Made by a program: the position numbers and the translations under genes
In this document: one piece after another, positions 8,230 through 17,300 of the stretch
Layout of the letters: each line of letters begins with the position of its first letter
How positions within the stretch are numbered: the stretch's first letter is position 1
Assembly: GCF_024171695.1 (NCBI RefSeq)
Contig: NZ_JAMTCF010000029.1
Span: 1 to 64,000 of the forward strand
Length of the DNA stretch: 64,000 bases
Reading direction: 5' to 3'
DNA from: Actinosynnema pretiosum
Lineage (GTDB): Bacteria; Actinomycetota; Actinomycetes; Mycobacteriales; Pseudonocardiaceae
The notes under the pieces: generated by a model
What the model was told of the DNA's origin: nothing
Database searches by the model: none
The model's input: only the letters and a program-made list of their open reading frames with translations

Positions 8230-9345
8230 TCAGCCCTGTACCTGCCCCTGCTCCTTCCCCTTCTCCTTCTCCTGCTCCTGCCCGTGCGCCTGCTCCCGTC
8301 CCCGCCCGTGGGCCGAGCTCTCACCGCGCGCCCACGCGCCCAGCACGTGCTCGCCGTACCGCCCCTCCACGAGTTCCGTCGCCCGCACGCCCAGCACCAC
8401 GTCCGGGGTCAGCTCGGGTTCCCGGCGCAGCAGGTCACCGATCACGTCGTGCCGAACCACCTGCTCGTGCACCGCGTCGGCCTCGACGTGCTCGGTGAAG
8501 AACTCGACGCAGTCCGGGTGCGCCCCCATCCGCTCCAGCGCCGCCGCCATGCGCTTCGCGCTCGGGGCGGTGGTGATCTCGGCCGCCGCGAAGTGCCCGA
8601 CCAGGGCCCCGCGCAGCGAGCGGCGCAGCCCGAACGCCGACATCAGGTTCACCACGGCCAGCATCGGCGCGGGCGCGCTGTTCTGGTGGGCGAGGTACGC
8701 GCGGGACAGCCCGGCCCCGGTGAGCAACCGCCCGTACAGCTCCGAGTGCATCCGCTCCGGCCGTCCGCCGCCGAACTCGTCGAACTCCACCGCGACCAGT
8801 GCCGCCTTGGCACGCCCGGTCAACCTGGGGATCACCCACGCGTGGGGATCAGCCTCTTTCAGGTGATACACGGACCGGTGAGCCAAGTGCTCCTGCATCT
8901 GCCACCACCGCCCGTCGGCCTTGAGGTGGTGGCTGATGCCGCTGCCGTCGACGGGTTCGACGAGAAGCTCGCCGATGACCTCGTCCACCGGGGGCGAACC
9001 GGGCAGCTCGTCCCGCACCGCCCCGAGGAACCGCCGCTCCAGCTCCCCGCGCAACCCCAGCAGGCGGGTGTCCCACTCCAGGTCGGGGTCGACGCCCGCG
9101 AACCCCCGGTAGTGCAGCTCGTAGAGGGTGTGGAGGGCGAGCTGGAGGTCGTCGCCCCACGGATCGGGGTCACCGGCAGCGGCGGGCGGAGGTGGCGCGC
9201 CGTCGCGCAGGGCGGCCACCACCCCCTCGGACAACGACCCGCGCGGCAGGGGCAGCGGAGGGCTCACCACCTGCTCGGCGAGGGGCCGCTCACCGGAGGC
9301 CTGCGAGGGCACCGCACCGGCCACGACCGCACCACGAACGCTCAT
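8230..9345 (-). CDS. Iron-containing redox enzyme family protein (haem-oxygenase-like fold)
   Basis: A 371-aa protein of the iron-containing redox enzyme family, a haem-oxygenase-like diiron group. Recognisable segments are LHTLYELHYRGF, QMQEHLAHRS and VEFDEFGGGRPERMHSELY, and a late FFTEHVEADAVHE with the Glu/His residues expected to bind iron. The C-terminal ~25 residues are a Gln/Glu/Lys/Gly run (QEQEKEKGKEQ) encoded by simple repeats. The N-terminal ~60 residues are low-complexity. It converges with the CDGSH gene; related actinomycete proteins are often annotated beside CDGSH proteins. The reaction is unknown. Confidence 0.8.
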   Translation of the reverse strand: MSVRGAVVAGAVPSQASGERPLAEQVVSPPLPLPRGSLSEGVVAALRDGAPPPPAAAGDPDPWGDDLQLALHTLYELHYRGFAGVDPDLEWDTRLLGLRGELERRFLGAVRDELPGSPPVDEVIGELLVEPVDGSGISHHLKADGRWWQMQEHLAHRSVYHLKEADPHAWVIPRLTGRAKAALVAVEFDEFGGGRPERMHSELYGRLLTGAGLSRAYLAHQNSAPAPMLAVVNLMSAFGLRRSLRGALVGHFAAAEITTAPSAKRMAAALERMGAHPDCVEFFTEHVEADAVHEQVVRHDVIGDLLRREPELTPDVVLGVRATELVEGRYGEHVLGAWARGESSAHGRGREQAHGQEQEKEKGKEQGQVQG

Positions 9346-9479
9346 GGCCGAGGGCTACCCCGGTGGGGGTCGGATACACGGGGGCGGTGGCGGGTGGCTG
9401 GCAGGCGGTGGTTCGGGCGGGGGGTGACTCGGGGCGGCTTTGACCGGTGGGGCGGGCTCGGCACGGAGACGGTGGGCCT

Positions 9480-9720
9480 GCGGGAGGCGAGTGGTCGGGC
9501 TGGCAGGCGGGCTGGCGGGTGGACGGGCAGGCGGGCAGGCGGGCAGGCGGGCAGGCGAGCGGGTGAACGGACGGCAAGGTGGTGGACAGGCAGGCGGCAA
9601 GGCGGTCGGCGGCTGGCGGGCAGGCGGGTGGACGGACGGGCGCGTGGACGGACGGCAAGGTGGTGGGTGGGCAGGCGGCGAGGCAGTGAACAGGCAGGCG
9701 GCAAGGCGGCGGTAAGGCGG
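9480..9720. repeat. G-rich minisatellite (GGCGGGCA/GGCAAGGC units)
   Basis: Degenerate tandem units of about 8-12 bp, with GGCGGGCA repeated at 9523-9560 and longer GGACGGGC/GGCAAGGC units after it. The whole 9346-9966 gap holds no convincing gene; apparent frames here are repetitive Arg/Gly/Pro shadows. The asymmetry (G on plus, C on minus) is strong. Confidence 0.7.
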
Positions 9721-9826
9721 CGATCGGGCAGGCGGGCGGCGATTGGGATGGCGGCTTGGAGCGGCGGCTGGCAGGAGGTTCGGCTGGTGGGGCGGGCGCT
9801 GATGTCGCCGGGGAGTGCCCAGACTC

Positions 9827-9858
9827 GGGCGTGGGCGTGGGCGTGGGCGTGGGCGCGG
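9827..9858 (+). repeat. (GGGCGT)n run with G-quadruplex potential
   Basis: Five or more GGG tracts separated by 3-nt CGT/CGC loops on the plus strand fit a canonical intramolecular G-quadruplex pattern. It lies just beyond the 3' end of the minus-strand carboxylate-amine ligase gene. Confidence 0.6.
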
Positions 9859-9966
9859 GCTCGGGGTCTGTGGCGGGCGTGGGTGTGGGTTTGCTGTCGG
9901 GGGCGTTGGTCCGGTGTTGTGGCAGGCCCGCGATCCCGCCAGTGCTCCAGCGAACGGTCCGTTCGC

Positions 9967-11043
9967 TCAACTTCCCGATGCGGTGAAAACCTCCGCCAGC
10001 GCCCGTACCGCCCCCGTCGCCCCACCACCCGCCCCGCGTTGCAGCGCCGCGCCCGACCGGCCGTGCAGGGCCAGGTCCGTCACCCACCCCGCGTCCGCCC
10101 CCAGCGCCTCCCGGACGTGGGCCAGCAGCGCGCGCACCAGCCCCTCCGCCCGCACCGCCCGCCCCGTCACCGGGTCCACGCCCCACCCCGCCGTCCCGTG
10201 CCGGGCCGCCGACCACAGGGCCGCCGCCAGCACCGCCTGCTCGTGGTCCCCCGCCTCCTCGCCCCTCTCCAGCGCGGCCAGCGCCGTGTCCACCAGCGCC
10301 CTGGTCAGCACCGCCTGCACCACCGCGCCCTCGGCCGTGGCCGCCGTGTCCGCCGCGCGGACCTCCACGGTCGGGTACTTCGGGGACAGCCTCGCCAGCC
10401 AGAACGTCATCGTCGCGTCCACCAGCACCCCCGCCCCCACCGCCGCGTCCACCAGCCGGTCGTGGCGCGCCGCCGTGCGCAGCACGGGCTGGACCCCCCA
10501 CCCTGGGAACGACGACTGCCGCACCGCCCGCCAGCTGCCGTGCCCGGTGTCCTCACCCCGGTCGAACGGCGAGTTCACCGACAGCGCCAGCAACGTCGGC
10601 AACCACGGCCGCAGGTGGTCCAGCACCGCCACCCCGGTGTCCCGGTCCGGCACGCCGACGTGCACGTGGCAACCGCAGCACTGGTAGTCCGCCAACTGCG
10701 CCCGGTAGAGGTCGGTGATCCCCCGGTAGCGCGAACCGCGCGTCACCGGGACCCGGTTGAACAGGGGCGGGTTCCCGGTGGCCACCGGGCGGACGCCCGC
10801 CCGGTCCGCCGCGTCCGCGATCGCCGCCCGGCCCGCCCGCAGCTGGGCGCGCAGCTCCGGAACGCTCCGGCACACCCCGGTGGCGAACTCCACCTGGCTG
10901 GACAGCAGCTCCGGCTGGGCCAGCGCCCCCGGAGGCAGGTCGCGGACACCCGCCAGCACCTCGGGGGCGCTCGCGGTGGGCAGCCACGTCTCCGGGGAGA
11001 CCAGCAGGTACTCCTCCTCGACGCCGAACGTCGTCGCGGTCAC
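9967..11043 (-). CDS. Carboxylate-amine ligase, GCS2 family (YbdK-like)
   Basis: A 358-aa ATP-dependent ligase of the glutamate-cysteine ligase 2 family. The start GVEEEYLLV carries the family's EEE metal/ATP site; further signatures are PELLSSQVEFATG, HVHVGVPDR and SPKYPTVEVRAADTA. It joins an amino acid gamma-carboxylate to an amine; many actinomycete members are annotated as YbdK-like weak gamma-glutamylcysteine synthetases. The chosen start is GTG 11043, two codons before the conserved TTFGVEEEY; the frame stays open to 11127. No glutathione or mycothiol gene is adjacent, so its physiological product is open. Confidence 0.85.
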   Translation of the reverse strand: MTATTFGVEEEYLLVSPETWLPTASAPEVLAGVRDLPPGALAQPELLSSQVEFATGVCRSVPELRAQLRAGRAAIADAADRAGVRPVATGNPPLFNRVPVTRGSRYRGITDLYRAQLADYQCCGCHVHVGVPDRDTGVAVLDHLRPWLPTLLALSVNSPFDRGEDTGHGSWRAVRQSSFPGWGVQPVLRTAARHDRLVDAAVGAGVLVDATMTFWLARLSPKYPTVEVRAADTAATAEGAVVQAVLTRALVDTALAALERGEEAGDHEQAVLAAALWSAARHGTAGWGVDPVTGRAVRAEGLVRALLAHVREALGADAGWVTDLALHGRSGAALQRGAGGGATGAVRALAEVFTASGS

Positions 11044-11159
11044 GTCACCCTGTTCCCTCACCGGAACGGTGGAAACCGCTTGCGCGGAGCGGAAGTGCTC
11101 GGCGCAAGCCCCACGGGCGGGGGACACCCGAGAGGACGGCGGTCGCCGGTGCCGTCACA

Positions 11160-11329
11160 GCAGGCGACCGGTGACCACCCGCCCCGCGACCGGCCACCCC
11201 AGCGACCGACCGACCTCAGCGACCAGCCACCCCAGCGGCCAGCCACCCCCGCAGCCGACCACCCCAGCAGCCGACCGACCTCAGCGACCGGCTACTCCAG
11301 CGCCCCGCCACCCCATCGCCCCGCCACCC
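11160..11329. repeat. Degenerate tandem repeat (CCACCCCAGC/CGACCG units)
   Basis: The spacer between the ligase and the LLM oxidoreductase is made of short imperfect units: CCACCCCAGCGACC, CCACCCCAGCGGCC and CGACCTCAGCGACC. No gene is supported. It is similar in style to the other minisatellite spacers in the window. Confidence 0.6.
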
Positions 11330-12367
11330 TCAGCCCTCCGAAGCCAGCAGCTCCCGCACCCTCGGGATCACCTTCGTCCCGTACAGCTCCACCGCCGCCA
11401 TCATCCGCTCGTGCGGCAGCGTCCCGTTCGAGTACTTCAGGTCGAACCGCTGCACCCCCAGCACCGACACCGTCTTCGCGATCCGCCGCGCCACCGTCTC
11501 CGGCGACCCCACGTGCAGCGCCCCGAACGCCGCGTCGTCCTCGAACCGATCCCGCGTCACCGGCGGCCACCCGCGCTCGCGGCCGATCCGGTCGTGCACC
11601 GCCCGCCAGTGCGGCCACAGCACCTCGCGCGCCTCCTCGTCCGTGTCCGCCACGAAACCGGGGCAGTGCACCGCCACCGGCAGCCGCTCGCGCCCCAGCT
11701 CGTCCAGCGCCCGGTGGTACAGCTGCACGAACGGCGCGAAGCGCTCCGGCTCCCCGCCGATGATGGCGAGCACCATCGGGAACCCGCCGCTCGCCGCCCG
11801 CACCACCGAGTTCGGGCTGCCCCCGACGCCGACCCAGGCGCGCATCCGCCCGCCCTCGGTCTTCGGGTACACGTGCTGCTCCTCCAGCCCGGCCCGCACG
11901 GTCCCGCTCCACGACACCGGACCCTCGTCCAGCAGCCGCGCCATCAGCTCCAGCTTCTCCGCGAACAACCGCTCGTAGTCCGCCAGGTCGTACCCGAACA
12001 GCGGGAACGACTCGGTGAACGACCCCCGCCCCAGCGTGATCTCCGCGCGCCCGTTCGACAGCGCGTCCAGCGTCGCGAACCGCTCGAACACCCGCACCGG
12101 GTCGTCCGAGCTGAGCACGGTCACCGCGCTGCCCAGCGCGATCCGCTCGGTGCGCGCCGCGATCGCCGCCAGCACCACCTCCGGCGCCGACACGGCGAAG
12201 TCGTCCCGGTGGTGCTCGCCAACCCCGAACGCGTCCACGCCGACCCGGTCCGCGAGCACGGCCTGCTCGACCACGTCCCGGATCACCCGGCCGTGCGGCA
12301 GCTTCACACCATCGGCGCCAACGGTCACGTCCCCGAACGTGTCCAGACCCAGTTCCACGGTCGTCAT
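11330..12367 (-). CDS. LLM-class flavin-dependent oxidoreductase
   Basis: A 345-aa luciferase-like monooxygenase-fold protein that uses reduced flavin (FMN or F420). Typical segments are ELGLDTFGDV, FGVGEHHRDDFAVSAPEVVLAAIAA, IALGSAVTVLSSDDPVRVFE, LGRGSF and WVGVGGSPNSV. I prefer ATG 12367 over the upstream TTG 12379. It begins 20 nt after the stop of the sensor kinase gene on the same strand and so may be the last gene of a unit running flhA-flhF-membrane protein-kinase-oxidoreductase. Its substrate is unknown, and a role in motility is not implied. Confidence 0.85.
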   Translation of the reverse strand: MTTVELGLDTFGDVTVGADGVKLPHGRVIRDVVEQAVLADRVGVDAFGVGEHHRDDFAVSAPEVVLAAIAARTERIALGSAVTVLSSDDPVRVFERFATLDALSNGRAEITLGRGSFTESFPLFGYDLADYERLFAEKLELMARLLDEGPVSWSGTVRAGLEEQHVYPKTEGGRMRAWVGVGGSPNSVVRAASGGFPMVLAIIGGEPERFAPFVQLYHRALDELGRERLPVAVHCPGFVADTDEEAREVLWPHWRAVHDRIGRERGWPPVTRDRFEDDAAFGALHVGSPETVARRIAKTVSVLGVQRFDLKYSNGTLPHERMMAAVELYGTKVIPRVRELLASEG

Positions 12368-12386
12368 GCCGGCGGACAATACGTTC

Positions 12387-14036
12387 TCATCCGGGCGAAC
12401 CTCCGATCGGGAGCGTCAGCTCCACCGTCGTCCCCCTGCCCTCGGCGGCCCGCACCCGGATGTTCCCGCCGTGCAGAGCCATGATCTGGCGGCAGATCGA
12501 CAACCCCAGCCCGCTGCCGGGCACCCCCGTCGAGTTGCCCGCCCGCCGGAACACGTCGAACAGGTCAGGCAGGTCCGCCGCCGGGATGCCGATCCCGGTG
12601 TCGCTCACCGTGATCAACCACCCGGTCGGGTCCACCCGCGCCGTCACCCGCACGCTGCCCCCGGCCGGGGTGAACTTCAGCGCGTTGCCGATCACGTTGT
12701 CCAGCACCTGCGACAGCCGCACCGCGTCGCCGCGCACCTTCGGCCCGTCCACCGGCTCCACCACCAGCTCGATGCCCGCGTTCTCCGCCGGGTTCGCGTG
12801 GTCGTGCTCCGCCTCCGCGAGCAGCCCGGCCACGTCCACCTCAGCCAGCGACAGCGGCAACCGGTGGCTCTCCAACCGGGACAGCAGCAGCAGGTCGTCC
12901 ACCAGCCGCACCAACCGCGCCGTGTTCCGGCGGATCACCTCCAGGTGCGCCAGGTGCTCCGGGTTCAGCGGCCCCGCGCCCGGCATCATCTCCGCGAACG
13001 CCAGCACGGCGGTCAGCGGCGTGCGCAGCTCGTGCGACACCGTCGCCACGAACCGGCCCTTCACTGCCGCCGCCTCGGCCAGCACCCGGTTGCTCTCCTC
13101 CAGCTCCACCCGCGCCGCCGTGTCCGCCGTGACGTCCCGGAAGTGCCAGAACCGCCCCAGCTCGGCCGCAGGCCCCAGCGGCACCAGGTCGCCGACCACG
13201 ATCCGCCCGTCGCGCAGCACCAGCCGCACGTCCCGGTGCCCCCACTCGGACGACGCCAGCTCCGCGAGCCGCGCCGCCGTCGCCACCGGCTCCGCGCTCA
13301 CCGCGCCCAGCGCCGCCGTGAAGTCCGCCACCGGCATCCCGTTCCACGGCCGGTCGCCGAACACCGCCGTGAACGCCGGGTTGTGCAGGAACACCCGCTC
13401 CCGGTCGTCCACCGCCACCGCGCCAGCCAACCGCAGCACCACCTGCTGCAACCGCCCGCGCTCGGCGCGGGCCTCCTCCTCGGCGATCCGCCGCGCGGTC
13501 ACGTCCCGGCAGTGCGCCACGACCACCCCCGCCCCGGTGTCGAGCAGGTTCAGCATCCCCACCGCCAGCACCACCCAGTGCCCGGCCGCGTGCCGGACCC
13601 GCAGGTCCAGCTCCACCTGCCGGTGCGGCGAGGTCAGCAGCCGCCGGTACTCGCCGCGCACGCGAGGCAGGTCGTCCGGGTGCACCAGCGCGGTGAACCG
13701 CTCCATCGTCGGCGGCCCCGCAGCCATGCCCAGCAGGTCCCGCACCGCGTCCGGGTCGAAGTCGGTCCCGCCCCGCGCGTCCACCAGCACCACCAGCGAG
13801 CGCTCCGGGGCCGGGGCGCCCGCCGCGTGCCTGGGCTCGCGGGCCTGCTCGACGCGCAGGGCGTCGAGCAGGCCCAGCGCCTGCTTGAGCACGTTGTTCC
13901 CGTCGGGCAGCAGCCCGCACAGCTCCACCACCCGCGCCCGCGCCTCGGACGCGCCCGTGCTGTGGGTGGCCAGGTCGGCGGCCACGCCGAACAGGTCCCG
14001 CAGCACCGGGGTGAGCGCCGCCGAGGCGTGGTCCAT
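12387..14036 (-). CDS. PAS-domain sensor histidine kinase
   Basis: A 549-aa kinase without membrane segments. Residues about 75-200 form one PAS-like unit (LVHPDDLPRVRGEYRRLL, ending CRDVTARR), and about 205-315 a second (FLHNPAFTAVFGDRPW, ending HFRDVTADT). The phosphoacceptor box is FVATVSHELRTPLTAVL near residue 340; the ATPase domain has an N-box NVIGNALKFTP, G1 SDTGIGIP and G2 GSGLGLSICRQIM. All catalytic motifs are intact. It starts 26 nt downstream of a small membrane protein gene in the flhA-flhF unit, and no response regulator gene is adjacent. A cytosolic signal input, possibly linked to motility through co-transcription, is inferred. Confidence 0.9.
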   Translation of the reverse strand: MDHASAALTPVLRDLFGVAADLATHSTGASEARARVVELCGLLPDGNNVLKQALGLLDALRVEQAREPRHAAGAPAPERSLVVLVDARGGTDFDPDAVRDLLGMAAGPPTMERFTALVHPDDLPRVRGEYRRLLTSPHRQVELDLRVRHAAGHWVVLAVGMLNLLDTGAGVVVAHCRDVTARRIAEEEARAERGRLQQVVLRLAGAVAVDDRERVFLHNPAFTAVFGDRPWNGMPVADFTAALGAVSAEPVATAARLAELASSEWGHRDVRLVLRDGRIVVGDLVPLGPAAELGRFWHFRDVTADTAARVELEESNRVLAEAAAVKGRFVATVSHELRTPLTAVLAFAEMMPGAGPLNPEHLAHLEVIRRNTARLVRLVDDLLLLSRLESHRLPLSLAEVDVAGLLAEAEHDHANPAENAGIELVVEPVDGPKVRGDAVRLSQVLDNVIGNALKFTPAGGSVRVTARVDPTGWLITVSDTGIGIPAADLPDLFDVFRRAGNSTGVPGSGLGLSICRQIMALHGGNIRVRAAEGRGTTVELTLPIGGSPG

Positions 14037-14062
14037 GTCGCGCCAGCCTAGGAGTCGGCAGT

Positions 14063-14356
14063 TCAGTCCGCCGTGGACTGACCTGATCGGGTGGACGCGC
14101 CGTCACCGGCGCCCTTGCCCTGGAGCTCCAGGTCGACGCGCTCCGCGTGGGCCATGACCACCGCGTGGATCGAGCGGTCCGGCTCGTACTTGCGGAAGAC
14201 CGCCCTGGGGATCGCCAGCAGGACCGCGGCGACCGGAACGGTGATCAGGAACCGGATCAGCGCGTCCAGCGGGTCCACGCTGCCGGTCACGAACGCGCCC
14301 CACATCGCGGGTGCGCTCAGCACGCCCGCCAGCAGCATCGTCGAGTAGCGCAGCAC
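14063..14356 (-). CDS. Small two-TM membrane protein downstream of flhF
   Basis: A 97-aa protein with two likely membrane segments (about residues 5-26 and 33-52) and a charged cytosolic tail containing FRKYEPDRSIHAVVMAHAERVDLEL. It starts 4 nt after the flhF stop, so it is almost certainly co-translated with flhA-flhF. No family is recognised. Its position suggests a role in flagellar placement or export, but nothing in the sequence proves that. Confidence 0.7.
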   Translation of the reverse strand: MLRYSTMLLAGVLSAPAMWGAFVTGSVDPLDALIRFLITVPVAAVLLAIPRAVFRKYEPDRSIHAVVMAHAERVDLELQGKGAGDGASTRSGQSTAD

Positions 14357-14360
14357 GGCG

Positions 14361-17300
14361 TCACGCTGCCACGAGGTCGGCGAGGGCGGTGGCGGCGGAG
14401 CCCGTGCTCGACATGCGCTTGCCGTCGACCGCCACGATCGGCAGGCCCAGCTCCAGCACCGTCGTCGGGTCCGCGCTGGCGGCGGCGCCGTGCACGGCCA
14501 TGGCGACCACGTCGCCCAGCTCGCGCACGTGCCTGGCCAGGTCGCGGGACTTGCGGGTCGCGTCCACGACCGCCCAGACCGCGCTCGCGCCCAGGGCGCG
14601 GGTGATCTCGGCGGCCCACTGCGCGCCGTCGGCCTCGTCGACCGAGGCCTGCACGACCACGACCGAGGGGGTCTCGGCGGCGTGCAGCTCGGCGGCGACC
14701 TGGGTGGCGTGGCGGGCGCTGGCGACCCGGCGGTGACCGCTGGTCGTCGGACCGGCGACCAGCACGTCGGACGGGTCGATCCGCAGGTCGCGGCACACCG
14801 CGTTCGCGACGTCGAGGGCGTGCTCCAGCTCGCCCGCCACGACCAGGACCTGGCCGGGCAGCGCGGGCGCGGCCGGGGCGGGGCCCGCCGTGCGCAGGGG
14901 GCGCAGCGGGCGGGAGCTCTCGGTGCGCTGGTCCGGCAGCGGCGTGCCGGTCAGGTCGACCTCGACCTCGCACGCCGGGCGGGTGCGGCCGGTGTACATG
15001 GTGGCGCGGCGCGGAACCGGCTTCGGCGCGGGCAGCGCGGTCGGCTTCTTCGACGCGGCGGCGGGCTTGGCCTTGGGGGTCTTGGGCTTCACGGCCGCCT
15101 TGGACCCGGACGAGCGGGTCGTGCGGGTGGTGGCCTTGGGCTTCGGGGTCGGCTGGACCGGGATCTCGGCCGCGACGGTCTCGGACTCGGCGGAGGTCGC
15201 GGTGGGGGCGGCGGTGGTGGTCTCGGCGGTGGTCTCCTTGGCGCCGCCCATGATCTGGGCGACCGCCTCGGCGATCTCCTTCGCGGTGACCGCGCCGGGC
15301 ACCAGCAGCGGGGCCGGGGCGAGCTCGGCGGTGGCGGCCTCGGCGGCGGCGCGGCCCTCGGCGCGCGCGGCGGCCTCCTCGGCCTCCATCGACGCGAGCC
15401 TGGCCTCGGCGACCTCGCGGGCGCGCTCGGCCTCGGCGCGGGCGGCCCGCTCCAGGGCCAGGGACTCGCGCGCGGCCAGCGCCTCCTCGGACTTCGCGGC
15501 CTCGGCGGCGCGCAGCTCCTCGGCGCGCTGCTCCTTCGCCGCCCTCGCGGCCCTGGCCTGCTCCGCCGCGTCGGCGGCGGTCTCGGCGATCGGGGCGCGG
15601 GACAGGCAGGCGGCCTGCTCGCCGTGCAGCACGGTGGTGCGCGGCTTGCCCTGCTCGGCGGCCAGGTCGGCGACGATCGCGGCCATGGCGGTGCCCGCCT
15701 TGGCGGCGGCCAGCTCGGCCATGCTCGCGGTCTCGGCCGGGGTCCACGCGGTGCCCGCGCGGTAACCGGGGGAGTCGACGTGCTGCACGTGCTGGACGGT
15801 GCCTGTGCCGGTGCCGGTGTGGGCGGCCTGGGACGGGGCGGACTCGGGGCCCGCGACCAGCGCGGACGCCTGCGGCGCGGCGACCACGGCCGAGGCCGCG
15901 ACCGGGGTGGCGGCGATCGGGGCGGTGGCGTGGCCCGCGACGGCGGTCCCGGCGGCCGGGTGCCCGGCGACGGTCTGCGCGGCGATCGGGGCGACGGCGT
16001 TACCGGCGACGGCCTGCCCGGCGACGGCGGCCACCGCGTGGGTGACACCCGCCTGGGCGACGATCGTGCCAGCAGCGTGACCGGCCTGGGCGAAGCCCTC
16101 GGCGGACGCGGTGGCGACCTGCTGGCCGGCGACGAGGGCCGTCGCGACCGGCTGGGCGGTGGCGTGCTGGGCGGCGTTCTGCGCGGCGACCGGCTGCCCG
16201 GCGACGTGCTGCTGACCGGTGGCGTGCTGTGCGGCGACCGGCTGCGCGGCGGCGGCGTGCTGCTGACCGGCGGTCTGCTGCGCGGCGACGTGCTGGGGGA
16301 TGACCTGCTGCGCGGGCTGGCCCGCCGCGAACGCGCCCGGCGCGAAGTGGCCGACGCCGTCGGCCTGGCTCGCGTCGTGGTGCTGACCGGCGGTGATCGG
16401 CTCACCGGCGGCCGTGGTGGCCGGACCGGTGGGCAGCTGGCCCGCCGCGTCCGCCTGGCCGAACGCGAGGCGCTGGGCCTCGGCGGAGCCGTAGGGGGTG
16501 GTGACCGGGTGGCCCGCGATGTTCAGCTGGGCGATCGCCAGGCCCGGCTCCTCGTAGCCCAGCACCGGCGCGGTGCGCACCGGGGCCTGGAGGGCGTTGT
16601 CGGCGACCTGGGCGGTGGCGACCAGCTGGGCGCTGGCCAGCGCCTGCGTGGTGGTGACCGGCGCGGCGGCCTGCTGCTGCGAGGCGAACTCGGCGGCGGT
16701 CTGCGCGGCGGCGACCCCGGTGGGGGCGGAGCCGGTCAGGCCGGTGCCCGCGTTGGAGGTGGTCGGCTCGGGGGTGCTGTGCACGGCGATCCGGCCCGCG
16801 CCGCTGGCGTACGCGGCGGCTGCGGCGGCCTGGGCCGCGCGGTGGGCCTCGGCGTGCGCCTCGGCGGCCTGCACCGCGTCCAGCCCGGCCAGCCCGGAAC
16901 GGGTGACACCGGCCTGGGTGGCGGTCTGGGCGATCCCGGCCTGCGCCACGGCGGCCTGGGCGGCCCCGAGCGCGGCGCCGCGCTCGCCGGCCGCGCCGTG
17001 CGCGGCCAGCGCGGCCTGCGTCACGGCGGGCAGCCCGCTGTTGTTGCTGGCCAGCGCGATCGCCGCGGCGATCTGCTCCTCGGTCAGCCCGGCGGCCCGC
17101 GCCGCCGCCAGCTCGGCGATCAGCGCCTGGCTCTCCGCCGACACCAGCCCGGTCGGGGCGGCCTGGGCGGCGCCGGGGGCGCGTCGCCCGGTCAGGTCCG
17201 TGCTCACGCCCTGCGGCAGGGCGGAGGCCGGTGCGGCCTGCGCCTGTTCGCCCGCCTTCGCGGCGGCCAGCTCGTCGGCCGACACCGGGGTGCGCTCCGC

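Noticed and set aside
9500-9720. Possible CRISPR array
   Set aside because: Units are short and contiguous with no unique spacers of constant length, and no cas genes are present.
8221-11763. 1180-aa plus-strand frame across minisatellites
   Set aside because: It runs antisense through two genes with clear families and through tandem repeats; no family match.
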